A stretch of 31,989 nt of DNA from an uncultured Clostridia bacterium (GCA_904501765.1 CAJGCM010000010.1:1-31989), one strand, 5' to 3'; counted from the stretch's first letter, positions 7,017-15,269 are shown. Made by a program: numbers and translations. The notes: a model not told the origin generated them from the sequence alone.

Positions 7017-8261
7017 TTATTCACCGTCTGCTGCTACAACAGCATCGTCATTCTGCTTAAGTCCGTTTGCTGAAACATCTTCATTCCAGTCAAGCTCATC
7101 ACAGAAATATGCATCAAAAATGCTTCCTGTATACTCAAGCTTCATATCGTAAACGTTGATTCCTTCATTTTCTCTTAAAACGTAATCCTTATTGTCCAAT
7201 GAATAGTTAGGACCAAATACGCCATACTGAAGAAGGTTTCTGAAGGACTTAACGGTATTTATAGCATATATTATCTGCATGGAACGGTCTGCATACTTCT
7301 TATTAAGGAGCTGATCTCTTGTTCCCTCAACGATTGCAAATGCGGAAGAGAAGGAGTCCTCAGCTGTCGCAGTAGGCATAACCGAGATATTGCAATAATA
7401 ACCCTGCTTTTCGTATTCTGCCTTGTCCTCGTACTTTCCCTTAACATCAGTCTTTATCTTCTCAGAGATGTACTCGTCAACCTTTGCATCAACCGCTGCA
7501 TCAAGCGCATCGGGCGCAACAGTAGCTTCAAGCTCGCTCCTGTACTGCGCTTTAAGTGCTTCATCACCCTTGATGGTGTCAACAAGCTCCTTCACAGCTT
7601 CTGCTGATGTGTATGTAGAAAGATTCTGATATTTGTAATAATGCTTTGCGGTAGCTATGTCAACAAGAACGTACTCGTACTCTCCAACGACGTGGTTATT
7701 GGGAACGCAGTAGAATCTATCCTCTATCTTGTCTTTTCCTGTTTTTTCGTCCTTAACAGGGTTTCCTTTTGCGTCTGTAACTATTTCCTGAACCTGGGAG
7801 GCTTCAAGTATTGCGGAATTGATGCTAACGTTAAGCTTTCCGTAAAGATCACCTGCAAAATAAGGAGTAAGGTTCACAAGCTGCTTTGCTCCGTAAAGAG
7901 TATCGAACAGTGGCTTAGAGTTTATAAGGACTATGTCAGGTCTGTCAGCTTCCTTGTAGGATTTGGCAGTCTTCTGAGTTATAACAGATGCGTATTCGCT
8001 CGCCTTGAGATAGAATACGTTAAGCTTTGTATTGAACTTTTCCTCTGTATACTGACTGAGTCTTAATGCAACGGTTTTTTTTGCATTTTCAGTAGTCTTA
8101 TCGCCACAGATTATATAGAAATTCAAAGTTATTTCTTCAACGGGAACAGGTCTGCGATTCTCATAGTTTTCAAGATAACCGCCTAAATTCTCTTCGGCAC
8201 AACCTGTGAATGCAAGGAGGCACGTAACGAGAAGAAGGACGGCACAAATAATTTTTTTCAT
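7017..8261 (-). CDS. Lipoprotein resembling an ABC-transporter solute-binding protein (orphan)
   Basis: A 414-residue predicted lipoprotein. The signal peptide MKKIICAVLLLVTCLLAFTG ends at a lipobox cysteine (C21), so it should be lipid-anchored on the outer face of the membrane. The mature N-terminus (about 40-90: TLNFYIICGDKTTE, then a helix, then NTKLNVFYLKASEYASVI) and RPDIVLINSKPLFDTLY (about 106-122) have the lobe-I pattern of family-1 extracellular solute-binding proteins. About residues 220-285 form a charged, Ala/Asp/Glu/Lys-rich helical insert. No permease or ATPase genes are near, so substrate and transport role are unknown. A GGAGG ribosome site and a good promoter support the start. 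It is monocistronic between its own promoter and terminator. It could be a scaffold or sensory lipoprotein rather than a transporter part. Confidence 0.75.
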   Translation of the reverse strand: MKKIICAVLLLVTCLLAFTGCAEENLGGYLENYENRRPVPVEEITLNFYIICGDKTTENAKKTVALRLSQYTEEKFNTKLNVFYLKASEYASVITQKTAKSYKEADRPDIVLINSKPLFDTLYGAKQLVNLTPYFAGDLYGKLNVSINSAILEASQVQEIVTDAKGNPVKDEKTGKDKIEDRFYCVPNNHVVGEYEYVLVDIATAKHYYKYQNLSTYTSAEAVKELVDTIKGDEALKAQYRSELEATVAPDALDAAVDAKVDEYISEKIKTDVKGKYEDKAEYEKQGYYCNISVMPTATAEDSFSSAFAIVEGTRDQLLNKKYADRSMQIIYAINTVKSFRNLLQYGVFGPNYSLDNKDYVLRENEGINVYDMKLEYTGSIFDAYFCDELDWNEDVSANGLKQNDDAVVAADGE

Positions 8262-8299
8262 TCAGAAAAAACCTCCGCCGGGCATTTTATTACCCTTGT

Positions 8300-8328
8300 A
8301 TTTTACAATATTTTTTGTCAAAAGTCAA
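8300..8328 (-). promoter_or_regulatory. Sigma-A-type promoter of the lipoprotein gene
   Basis: On the minus strand, TTGACT (8328-8323), 17 bases, then TAAAAT (8305-8300). The spacer contains, on the plus strand, TTTGTCAAA (8314-8322), which fits the Spo0A-box consensus but also resembles a -35 element read backwards, so it carries little weight. Confidence 0.65.
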
Positions 8329-8420
8329 GGTGTTTTTATTTATATGTTTATCCTTAAAGCTTTATTGTTTATATTAGACAATAAAAACTTTGAATAATAT
8401 ACAAATTAAACAATGCCCGA

Positions 8421-9485
8421 TTAGTTAGCAAGGTAGTCCTTGAGAGTTTTTGAGCGAGAAGGATGCCTTAACTTTCTTAAGGCTTTAGCTTCAATCTGTC
8501 TTATACGCTCTCGCGTTATCTGGAATTGGCGGCCAACCTCTTCAAGAGTTCTGGGGCGTCCGTCCTCAAGACCAAAGCGGAGCTTGATAACCTGCTCCTC
8601 TCTTGGAGTGAGAGTTCTCAAAACGTTGCAAAGCTGCTCACGAAGCAACGAATAGGATGCGCTATCCGAAGGTGCGGGAGAATCACTATCCTCTACGAAA
8701 TCTCCGAGATGGCTGTCCTCTTCCTCGCCTATAGGAGTTTCAAGCGAAACGGGGTCCTGAGCTATTTTCATAATCTCACGAACCTTGTCTGCGGTAATTC
8801 CAAGCTCCTGCGCAATTTCGTCGGTGTTAGGCTCACGGCCAAGCGTCTGAAGAAGATTACGTGCTGTGCTTGAAACCTTGTGTATGGTTTCTACCATATG
8901 AACAGGGATACGAATGGTTCTTGCCTGGTCGGCAATAGCTCTCGTTATTGCCTGACGAATCCACCAGGTAGCATAAGTTGAAAATTTATAACCTTTGTTA
9001 TAATCAAACTTGTCCACAGCCTTCATAAGACCGAGGTTTCCCTCTTGAATAAGGTCAAGGAAATACATTCCCTTTCCCACATAACGCTTTGCTATACTTA
9101 CAACAAGACGAAGGTTAGCTTCAATAAGCTCGTCCTTTGCCTTTTTATCTCCGAGAGAAATGCACTCGGCAAGATAAAGCTCACGCTCTGGAGTAAGAAG
9201 CGGTATTTTACCGATGTCTTTAAGATACATACGGACAGGATCGTCAATAGCAAGACCTTCCTGGGAGAGGATTTTCTCCATCTTTTCCATATTATCATAG
9301 TTTTCGGCATCTTTTTCAATCTCTTTAAGATTTTCGCTGTCGATTTCCTCGGGAGAAGCCGAATCGATATCAATCTGAGAAATGTCGTAATCGATATCCT
9401 CAAGAGCCTTCATAAGACCGGAATTTACAATGCCCTCGTTAGATTTTGAATCGATAAAATCGTTATAAATTTTTTCCTTGCTCAT
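8421..9485 (-). CDS. rpoD: Primary (housekeeping) RNA polymerase sigma factor SigA/RpoD
   Basis: Directs RNA polymerase to vegetative promoters. The 354-residue protein has region 1.2 with DDPVRMYLKDIGKIPLL (about 81-97), region 2 with NLRLVVSIAKRYVGKGM and the near-invariant FDYNKGYKFSTYATWWIRQA, region 3 with IRIPVHMVETI, and region 4.2 with TLEEVGRQFQITRERIRQIE followed by AKALRKLRHPSR. The acidic N-terminal 80 residues replace a full region 1.1, as in Bacillus-type SigA (about 370 residues) rather than E. coli RpoD (613). It follows dnaG by 35 bases, the classical dnaG-rpoD arrangement. The ATG has an AAAGGAAAC-type ribosome site. No clear terminator follows, only a weak AT-only hairpin near 8361-8388. 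Confidence 0.97.
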   Translation of the reverse strand: MSKEKIYNDFIDSKSNEGIVNSGLMKALEDIDYDISQIDIDSASPEEIDSENLKEIEKDAENYDNMEKMEKILSQEGLAIDDPVRMYLKDIGKIPLLTPERELYLAECISLGDKKAKDELIEANLRLVVSIAKRYVGKGMYFLDLIQEGNLGLMKAVDKFDYNKGYKFSTYATWWIRQAITRAIADQARTIRIPVHMVETIHKVSSTARNLLQTLGREPNTDEIAQELGITADKVREIMKIAQDPVSLETPIGEEEDSHLGDFVEDSDSPAPSDSASYSLLREQLCNVLRTLTPREEQVIKLRFGLEDGRPRTLEEVGRQFQITRERIRQIEAKALRKLRHPSRSKTLKDYLAN

Positions 9486-9520
9486 TATATGTTTCCTTTC
9501 TTTTTGTTCCTTTGCAAATG

Positions 9521-11293
9521 TTAACTTTCGCCGCGCATTTTATTTATGAGGTTGGTTAAATCCTCAAAAGTTGAAGTACCGGAGGAATTTTTCTTTTGCA
9601 TAGAACTTTTAAGTGAACTAATACTTTCGCGTAAAACCTCGTCGCCGTTAGCGGATAGTGCCATACGTGTCAATTTCATTTTTGTAATTCGCCCCACCTC
9701 CTCGGGTGAGAAGAACTCATTAAAATCAGGTAAATCACCAAATTCTCTATAAGCTTTTTCTATGGATTCAAATACCCTTTTATTGAAGTCCGTGAAGAAA
9801 TCGTCTATCCTAAGCAGGTTTTCTCCAAAAACGGTTTTTCTGTGCTCGGGATAAAGCATAAGCAGCGCAAGAATTATTTCCTCGTGCTTTGCAACAGCGG
9901 GAGCCTTAGCAAAATCGGGGTTTATTTTGTCGGAATATCCGGCAACTGTCTGTTTGGCTCGCTCTTCCTCGCTCTTCTTATATTCTCTTATATTTTTGTT
10001 TATTATCCGTTCAACGTCAGATTTTATGCTTTTCGCATCTACATCAAATTTCTTTGAAACTATTTTTATATAAACATCTCTTTCTGCTTCGGAATATACC
10101 CTGGAAATTTCTCTTTCAAGCTCTCCCAAAGCATTAACCTTATCATGCGGCAGGTTAATGTCATGCTTTGCAAGTATGTTATCCATCTTATAGGTGAATT
10201 CCATTTTTGCACCGTTCAGAACCTCACGGAACTTATCACTACCATAAGATTTGATATACTCGTCAGGGTCCTTTGAGCCGGGGACTACAATAACTCTTAC
10301 GTCAAGTCCAACCTCCCCGATTATCTTCAGCGCTTTAGCGGTAGCAGTCTGCCCCGCCTCGTCAGAGTCGTAGCATATTATTACCTTTTTGGTATATCTC
10401 GACATAAGCCTCGCTTGCTCTGAGGTTATTGCCGTCCCGAGAGTCGCCACCGCATTAGTAAAGCCTGCTGAGTGAAGCGCTATAACGTCCATATACCCCT
10501 CACACAAAATAAGCTCCTCGGATGAGGTGTGGCGGGCAAAATTCAGCGCAAATAAATTCCTTGATTTTTTGAATACAGGAGTATCTGAGGAGTTCTTGTA
10601 TTTCGGCTTAGTATCGTCAAGAACCCGTCCGCCAAAGGCGATAACGTTTCCCGCTACGTCGATTATAGGAAACATAACTCTTTTTCTAAAAGAGTCGTAA
10701 TAATTTCCCTTCTCGCTCTTGCCGCATAAAAAACCTGCTACAAGCTCTTCGTATGTATATCCTTTGCTTATCATATATTTTGAAAAAATATCAAAGCTAT
10801 CTGGAGCATATCCAAGCCCAAAATGCTTGATGGTTGCTAAAGAGAGCTTTCTTTTTTCGGTAAAGTAGCTTAGAGCTTCTTTTGCTCCCGGTAAATCGGA
10901 AAACAGCGCCCTGTGGAAATAATTCGCCGCATCAACGTTCATTGAGTACATTCTTGATTTATCGAATTTCTTTTCCTTTGGAACAAAGCTTTTTTCATCA
11001 CGTATTACAGTGATACCTGCTCTCCGTGCCAAAAATTCTACTGCGTCAGGATAATCAAGATGCTCTATTTGCTTTATAAAAGTTACCGCATCGCCGCCGC
11101 TGCCGCATCCGAAGCAATAAAAGCTGTTAGTCTGTGGATAAACCGTAAAGGAAGGGCTTTTCTCGCTGTGGAACGGACAGAGCCCTTTATACATAGAGCC
11201 TGCTCGCTTAAGCGAAACGTAGCCTGAAATCAGGGACTGTATATCCGTGCGCATTATAACCTCTTCGATTACAGCTTTATTTATCATTGCCAT
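9521..11293 (-). CDS. dnaG: DNA primase
   Basis: Makes RNA primers at the replication fork and interacts with the DnaB/DnaC helicase. The 590-residue protein has the CHC2-type zinc-binding domain at residues 36-63 (C39, H42, C60, C63: GLCPFHSEKSPSF, then FYCFGCGSGG). The catalytic core follows, including FRKRVMFPIIDVAGNVIAFG and a Toprim domain with ELILCEGYMDVIALHSAGF and the acidic CYDSDEAGQTA. A C-terminal helicase-binding region (about 450-590) is the least conserved part. I take the ATG at 11293 because an AGGAGGGG ribosome site lies 8-9 bases upstream and the protein then starts MAMINKAVIEEV like other primases; an extra 18 in-frame residues upstream lack support. It forms an operon with rpoD. 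Confidence 0.95.
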   Translation of the reverse strand: MAMINKAVIEEVIMRTDIQSLISGYVSLKRAGSMYKGLCPFHSEKSPSFTVYPQTNSFYCFGCGSGGDAVTFIKQIEHLDYPDAVEFLARRAGITVIRDEKSFVPKEKKFDKSRMYSMNVDAANYFHRALFSDLPGAKEALSYFTEKRKLSLATIKHFGLGYAPDSFDIFSKYMISKGYTYEELVAGFLCGKSEKGNYYDSFRKRVMFPIIDVAGNVIAFGGRVLDDTKPKYKNSSDTPVFKKSRNLFALNFARHTSSEELILCEGYMDVIALHSAGFTNAVATLGTAITSEQARLMSRYTKKVIICYDSDEAGQTATAKALKIIGEVGLDVRVIVVPGSKDPDEYIKSYGSDKFREVLNGAKMEFTYKMDNILAKHDINLPHDKVNALGELEREISRVYSEAERDVYIKIVSKKFDVDAKSIKSDVERIINKNIREYKKSEEERAKQTVAGYSDKINPDFAKAPAVAKHEEIILALLMLYPEHRKTVFGENLLRIDDFFTDFNKRVFESIEKAYREFGDLPDFNEFFSPEEVGRITKMKLTRMALSANGDEVLRESISSLKSSMQKKNSSGTSTFEDLTNLINKMRGES

Positions 11294-11378
11294 AACAAGT
11301 CCCCTCCTATTCCCATAAATCTTTACTTTCGTTACAATATACGACAAATGAAGCTAAAAACACTTTTAAATTTTAAAA

Positions 11379-12002
11379 TTATTCTCTGTATCCGAAAAAT
11401 TCATTTATTTTTTCGAAAGCGCACCTTCCACCGGTGATTTCTGTGACCTTTGCGATAAACTCGTCGCATTTATCTTTAAGCACGCTGCCGATAATTTTAA
11501 CATCAGCCTGAAAATCAGTATCAATAGGTAAAAATTCGTATTTTACAGTTATCGGCAAAGCCTTCTGATAATCCGAATAGTTCAGTGTCAGTGTAATTTC
11601 TGAATAAATATTATACTCAATAATTTTAGCAGCCTTAAGAGCGCCGAGAGCGGCTTCCGAATATGCGTGTACCAAGCCACCGGTACCCAAAAGAATACCG
11701 CCGAAATATCTTACTACAACAATAACTGTATCAGTACAACCATTTTTCCTTATTATATCAAGAACTGGCATACCTGCCGTGCCCTGTGGCTCTCTGTCAT
11801 CTGAATATCTTGTAGTCGAATTTTCTCTGAGCACGTAAGCGTATACCCAATGACGGGCATCGGGATATTTCTTTTTAATTTTGTTTATAAAGGCAATAGC
11901 GTCCTCTTCCTTCGAAGCAGGAGCGGCAAATCCCAAAAATACGGATTTTCTATCCTCAAATTCGTATTCGGAGCTTTCTTTAACAGTAATATATGAACTC
12001 AA
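11379..12002 (-). CDS. yigZ: YigZ/IMPACT family protein (UPF0029), TTG start
   Basis: A 207-residue member of the YigZ family, which shares the IMPACT N-terminal fold seen in the eukaryotic regulator of GCN2; its bacterial function is unproven, though a ribosome- or RNA-related role is often proposed. The signature is clear: KSVFLGFAAPASKEEDAIAF near residue 20, then ARHWVYAYVL, the RYSDDREPQGTAGMPVLD block (about 65-82) and VVVRYFGGILLGTGGLVHAY (about 96-115). A C-terminal ferredoxin-like domain covers about 135-205. No ATG fits; a TTG at 12002 lies 5 bases after AGGAGG and gives the family N-terminus (SSYITVKESSEYEF). That ribosome site lies at the 3' end of hflX, whose stop is 9 bases upstream, so the two genes are probably coupled. 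Confidence 0.9.
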   Translation of the reverse strand: MSSYITVKESSEYEFEDRKSVFLGFAAPASKEEDAIAFINKIKKKYPDARHWVYAYVLRENSTTRYSDDREPQGTAGMPVLDIIRKNGCTDTVIVVVRYFGGILLGTGGLVHAYSEAALGALKAAKIIEYNIYSEITLTLNYSDYQKALPITVKYEFLPIDTDFQADVKIIGSVLKDKCDEFIAKVTEITGGRCAFEKINEFFGYRE

Positions 12003-12011
12003 TTACTCCTC

Positions 12012-13271
12012 CTACCTTTCTTTTATATATGCCCGATACATTCCTTTGACTGAGCCTTCCATCTCAGCAAAAACTTCAATTCCCGTGTCAAGATATTCTA
12101 CCGAGATAACGGTTGCGTTATTATAAATACTACTCAAAACCGATTGTTTATCATAAGGGATTAAGAGGTTTTCTTTAGTTTTTCCTGCGGAAACAACACT
12201 TTCCAAAAGACTGATAAGCTCCCCCATTCCGTACCCGTATTTTGCGGAAATGATAACACAATTATCCTTTGGAACGGCATAATGTCCTCCATCTGTTTTG
12301 TCCCCTTTGTTATAAACGTATATTCTCGGTTTTGCTTCTGCTCCAAGCTCGGAAATTATATCCTCGGTAACCTTAAGATGCTCTGCTACCTCAGGGTCGT
12401 TTATATCCGATACTATAAGAAGAATATCGGCATACTTTACCTCGTCAAGCGTGGATTTAAAAGCTTTAATAAGGTGATGCGGAAGCTTTCTTATAAACCC
12501 TACCGTATCTGTAACAAGTATTGTTTCTCCCGAAGGAAGGGTGTATTTTCTCGTAGTAGGATCAAGGGTCGCAAACAGCTTGTCCTCCGCAAGAACGTCT
12601 GCATCTGTAAGGCGGTTGAGAAGTGTCGATTTACCTGCGTTGGTATACCCCACAACTGCGATTTTCTTAAGTCCGCTTCTATCTCTTTGAGATCTCATAA
12701 CTGCTCTGTTGGCTTCAAGCTCTCTCAATCTTGCCTCAAGAGCTGCAATTTTTGTATGAAGATGCCGCCTGTCGCTTTCAAGTTTTGTTTCACCGGGGCC
12801 TCTCGTGCCTATCCCTCCGCCCTGTCTTGAAAGCTCGGTACCTTTTCCGGTAAGTCTTGGAGCTGTATATTTTAACTGCGCCAGCTCAACCTGCAGCTTG
12901 CCCTCGCCGCTGGTTGCGTGGAGAGCAAAAATATCAAGAATCAGCATACTTCGGTCTATTACGTCAACGTTGCCAATATCGTCCTCAAGATTTCTTATCT
13001 GCATCGGAGAAAGCTCGAAATCAAAAACGACAAGCTCAACTTCGCCCACGCTGCAAAGCTCTGAAATTTCCGCAACCTTACCCTTGCCTATAACTGTTCT
13101 CGGGTCAAAGGTGTCCTTAACCTGTATCACTCTTGCATATGTCTCTCCGCCTGCGGTATTAAGGAGCCGCTCCAGCTCGTCAAGACTTCTTTCACACTCA
13201 GGAACGTCGCAACCCCTCTCGGCTACCGCCACAAGAATTGCCAGTTTTGAATTATCTCTGTCTTCAATCAT
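12012..13271 (-). CDS. hflX: Ribosome-associated GTPase HflX
   Basis: HflX proteins bind the 50S subunit, split stalled or hibernating 70S ribosomes under stress, and in some Firmicutes variants give resistance to macrolide/lincosamide drugs. Here 419 residues include the glycine-rich HflX domain (ending TELSRQGGGIGTRGPGETKL, about 152-171), a helical linker, then the G domain: G1 GYTNAGKSTLLN, G2 near TLDPTTRKY, G3 DTVGFIRKLPHHL and G4 YNKGDK, with ISAKYG as G5. I choose the ATG at 13271 (GAGG ribosome site 5 bases upstream). An in-frame TTG at 13286 would fall inside the U-tract of the rpmE terminator and is less likely. The terminator hairpin ends only 20 bases before the ATG, so expression may depend on read-through. 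yigZ follows closely. Confidence 0.95.
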   Translation of the reverse strand: MIEDRDNSKLAILVAVAERGCDVPECERSLDELERLLNTAGGETYARVIQVKDTFDPRTVIGKGKVAEISELCSVGEVELVVFDFELSPMQIRNLEDDIGNVDVIDRSMLILDIFALHATSGEGKLQVELAQLKYTAPRLTGKGTELSRQGGGIGTRGPGETKLESDRRHLHTKIAALEARLRELEANRAVMRSQRDRSGLKKIAVVGYTNAGKSTLLNRLTDADVLAEDKLFATLDPTTRKYTLPSGETILVTDTVGFIRKLPHHLIKAFKSTLDEVKYADILLIVSDINDPEVAEHLKVTEDIISELGAEAKPRIYVYNKGDKTDGGHYAVPKDNCVIISAKYGYGMGELISLLESVVSAGKTKENLLIPYDKQSVLSSIYNNATVISVEYLDTGIEVFAEMEGSVKGMYRAYIKER

Positions 13272-13291
13272 AAAAACCTCGCACAAAATAA

Positions 13292-13332
13292 AAAGAGCGC
13301 GGATATCCTTGGTAGACTATCCAACGCTCTTT
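13292..13332 (-). terminator. Terminator after rpmE and directly before hflX (possible attenuator)
   Basis: On the minus strand, arms AAAGAGCG and CGCTCTTT enclose an inner stem GGATA/TATCC, followed by TTTTATTTT. It starts 12 bases after the rpmE stop and ends 20 bases before the hflX ATG. No separate hflX promoter is visible between them. Confidence 0.8.
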
Positions 13333-13344
13333 GTTAAGCAATGA

Positions 13345-13548
13345 TTACTTTGTCATTGCAAGACGCTTCTTGAACTTATCAACGCGTCCACCTGCGTCTA
13401 CAAATTTCTGCTTACCTGTATAGAAAGGATGGCACTTGGAGCAGATTTCTACGTTAAGATCACCCTTAACAGAGTGAGTAACAACGGTCTCGCCGCATGC
13501 GCATCTGATGGTAGCTTCTTTGCATTCGGGATGTATTCCAGCCTTCAT
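13345..13548 (-). CDS. rpmE: Ribosomal protein bL31, zinc-binding form
   Basis: A 67-residue protein of the large ribosomal subunit, near the 5S/central protuberance region. It keeps all four zinc-ribbon cysteines (C16, C18, C36, C39: IRCACGE, then EICSKCHPFYTGKQK), so it is the zinc-containing paralogue rather than the zinc-free form used under zinc starvation. The C-terminus GGRVDKFKKRLA is typical. It starts at ATG 13548 with an AGAGGTG-type ribosome site upstream. It has its own strong promoter and a terminator that abuts hflX. In other Firmicutes rpmE often lies next to rho or prfA; neither is here. Confidence 0.96.
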   Translation of the reverse strand: MKAGIHPECKEATIRCACGETVVTHSVKGDLNVEICSKCHPFYTGKQKFVDAGGRVDKFKKRLAMTK

Positions 13549-13591
13549 TTTAACACCTCTTTACATAATGATTCATTTTCAATTGCTCTTT

Positions 13592-13620
13592 ATTATAACA
13601 CAACTTTTTCTATTTTGCAA
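13592..13620 (-). promoter_or_regulatory. Sigma-A-type promoter of rpmE
   Basis: On the minus strand, TTGCAA (13620-13615), 17 bases, then TATAAT (13597-13592), preceded by TGT that fits an extended -10. Transcription would start about 36 bases upstream of the rpmE ATG. It is probably also the only nearby promoter for hflX and yigZ. Confidence 0.75.
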
Positions 13621-13695
13621 TAGGTTTTACAAAAAAATAAAAATAAAATAAAATTCGTAGAAAATTTATATATTTCTGTCAGTTTTTTTAATAAT

Positions 13696-14397
13696 TTAAA
13701 TTATTTCTTCGAGTCTTTTTTTGAGTCTGTGCATTATTTTTTTCTCAAGTCTGGATATATAGCTTTGTGAAATTCCAAGAGCATCGGCGACCTCTTTTTG
13801 TGTAAGCTCACGTTTTCCGAAAAGCCCATATCGCATTTCAATAATCAACCTTTCTCTTCCCGAAAGCTCCTCAACCGCTTCTCTTACAATTTTTCTTTCC
13901 TCATCGTCCTCCATATTTCTGAACACACTGTCTGCGTCGCTTCCAAGCACGTCGGATAAAAGCAGCTCGTTTCCGTCATAATCAACACTGAGCGGCTCGT
14001 CAATTGATATCTCTTTTCTTCTTTGAGAGCTTTTTCTTATGAACATCAAAATTTCATTTTCGATGCATCGAGAGGCGTACGTAGCAAGTTTTATTCCTTT
14101 TTCACTATTAAATGTTGCAACGGCCTTCATAAGTCCAACGGTTCCGATGGATATCAGCTCCTCTATCCCAACTCCTGTATTTTCAAACCTTTTAGCTATG
14201 TAAACCACCAAACGCAGGTTGTGTTCTACAAGAGTCTGTCTTGCTCCGTCGTTTTCGATATTTAATATCATTCTCTCCTCTTCTTCTGCCTCTAAGGGAG
14301 GAGGAAGAGTTTCGCAACCATTTATGTAATAAATCTCTTTCTTTCTAAAGAGTATTAAAAACAATTCTCTAAGTTTTTTAAATAATCTTTTAATCAT
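13696..14397 (-). CDS. sigE: Sporulation sigma factor SigE precursor (pro-sigma-E)
   Basis: The first mother-cell-specific sigma factor of endospore formation, made as an inactive precursor and cleaved by SpoIIGA. The 233-residue length is close to B. subtilis (239). Diagnostic features are YYINGCETLPPPL just after the pro-sequence, NLRLVVYIAKRFENTGVGIE (about 79-98), a block near IGTVGLMKAVATFNSEKGIK, ATYASRCIENEILMFIR, SIDEPLSVDYDGNELLLSDV, and a region 4 helix-turn-helix ending QSYISRLEKKIMHRL. The pro-sequence is basic and hydrophobic and about 23 residues by alignment, slightly shorter than the B. subtilis one; the expected cleavage is between Y23 and Y24. I start at ATG 14397, which overlaps the spoIIGA end by 8 bases and lacks a clear ribosome site, suggesting coupled re-initiation. 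The usual neighbour sigG is not downstream. Confidence 0.95.
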   Translation of the reverse strand: MIKRLFKKLRELFLILFRKKEIYYINGCETLPPPLEAEEEERMILNIENDGARQTLVEHNLRLVVYIAKRFENTGVGIEELISIGTVGLMKAVATFNSEKGIKLATYASRCIENEILMFIRKSSQRRKEISIDEPLSVDYDGNELLLSDVLGSDADSVFRNMEDDEERKIVREAVEELSGRERLIIEMRYGLFGKRELTQKEVADALGISQSYISRLEKKIMHRLKKRLEEII

Positions 14398-15244
14398 ATA
14401 TAATATTAACGACTTCGGCGGAAATAAGCGCTTCGTATCCCCCGAAATCTCCTTCCTCTTCATCAATTGCTATTACAACTGCTATGGCGCCTTTCGTATT
14501 ATTAAAACTTGCATTTGTACGATACCCGTATAATATTTTTTCTCCTCCTACGCCCTTTATTGGAATTATGCGTATTCTTTCTTTTTCTTTAATATTCTCC
14601 GTAAACATAAACCTTTCAACGGAAAACTCCTTATTACGTTTTCTGACAGCCTCACCTTTCAGTATTATAACAGGTTTGTTATCCATGGGGTCTTTGACAA
14701 GAAGCCCGGTATCTACAAAAGCCTGAAAGCTATATTCTTCTCCAAAAAGCTCTGCGCTGAAGGTTGCGCTCCTCTCGCTTTTAACTCCGTCGAAAAACAT
14801 CAGGGTTATTTTTACAACAAGATACGCCACTAAAATCATTAAAGAAAATATAAATATATTCTTGTTATAAAGCTTGGATTCTACCCCTTCAATTATCGGG
14901 TACAAATATCTGTTCAATATGGAATAACATAGACTTACAAACCCTCCAAGCGCCGTTTCGATAATCAAAAATCCCGATGCAAATCTTACCTTCCTTTTGA
15001 CCCCCACCTTTGGCACACAAATTAACGTAACCGAAATAATACATATTGTCAAAGAAATAAAAAATCCTACTGCCTCAAAGGCAAAAACAGTAACAATAAC
15101 CGCTAATGCCGCTGCTATAATACCGCTTATAATAAGCCTATGTACCTTTATTTCAAATTTCCCGAGATGTGCAGAAAAATAAAGCGAAAGGACGTCGACT
15201 GTGAAATTAATAAGAAAATAAACGTCAATATATAATGTTTTCAC
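14390..15244 (-). CDS. spoIIGA: Sporulation sigma-E factor-processing peptidase SpoIIGA
   Basis: A membrane aspartic protease that removes the pro-sequence of sigma-E after the SpoIIR signal from the forespore. The 284-residue protein has five or so transmembrane segments in its first 150 residues (starting LYIDVYFLINFTVDVLSLYF) and a cytosolic protease domain. The catalytic motif reads FVDTGLLVKDPMDNKPVII, with the aspartate near residue 178; family members usually have DTGN, so Asn-to-Leu is a variation to note. The end is GYEALISAEVVNIIYD. Start: a GTG at 15244 fits the family N-terminus (VKTLYIDVYFLIN) and the GGTGAT ribosome-site match; a GTG at 15256 (AGGA 4 bases upstream) is the alternative, but lies only about 7 bases from the predicted transcript start. 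It overlaps sigE. Confidence 0.92.
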   Translation of the reverse strand: MKTLYIDVYFLINFTVDVLSLYFSAHLGKFEIKVHRLIISGIIAAALAVIVTVFAFEAVGFFISLTICIISVTLICVPKVGVKRKVRFASGFLIIETALGGFVSLCYSILNRYLYPIIEGVESKLYNKNIFIFSLMILVAYLVVKITLMFFDGVKSERSATFSAELFGEEYSFQAFVDTGLLVKDPMDNKPVIILKGEAVRKRNKEFSVERFMFTENIKEKERIRIIPIKGVGGEKILYGYRTNASFNNTKGAIAVVIAIDEEEGDFGGYEALISAEVVNIIYD

Positions 15245-15269
15245 CGCATCACCCACACTTTCCTATATA

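Noticed and set aside
8314..8322. TTTGTCAAA as a Spo0A box in the lipoprotein promoter
   Set aside because: Matches the consensus, but TTGAC-like -35 sequences produce the same match in reverse, so it is not independent evidence.
8361..8388. Hairpin TTTATTGT/ACAATAAA after rpoD as a terminator
   Set aside because: The stem is almost entirely A-T and is not followed by a T-tract on the minus strand.
12282..13344. Long plus-strand frames opposite hflX
   Set aside because: They mirror the hflX codons, lack ribosome sites, and run into the rpmE terminator.
13690..13705. Palindrome AATAATTTAAATTATT at the end of sigE
   Set aside because: Pure A-T, includes the stop codon, and is followed by A rather than T on the minus strand; not a convincing terminator or operator.
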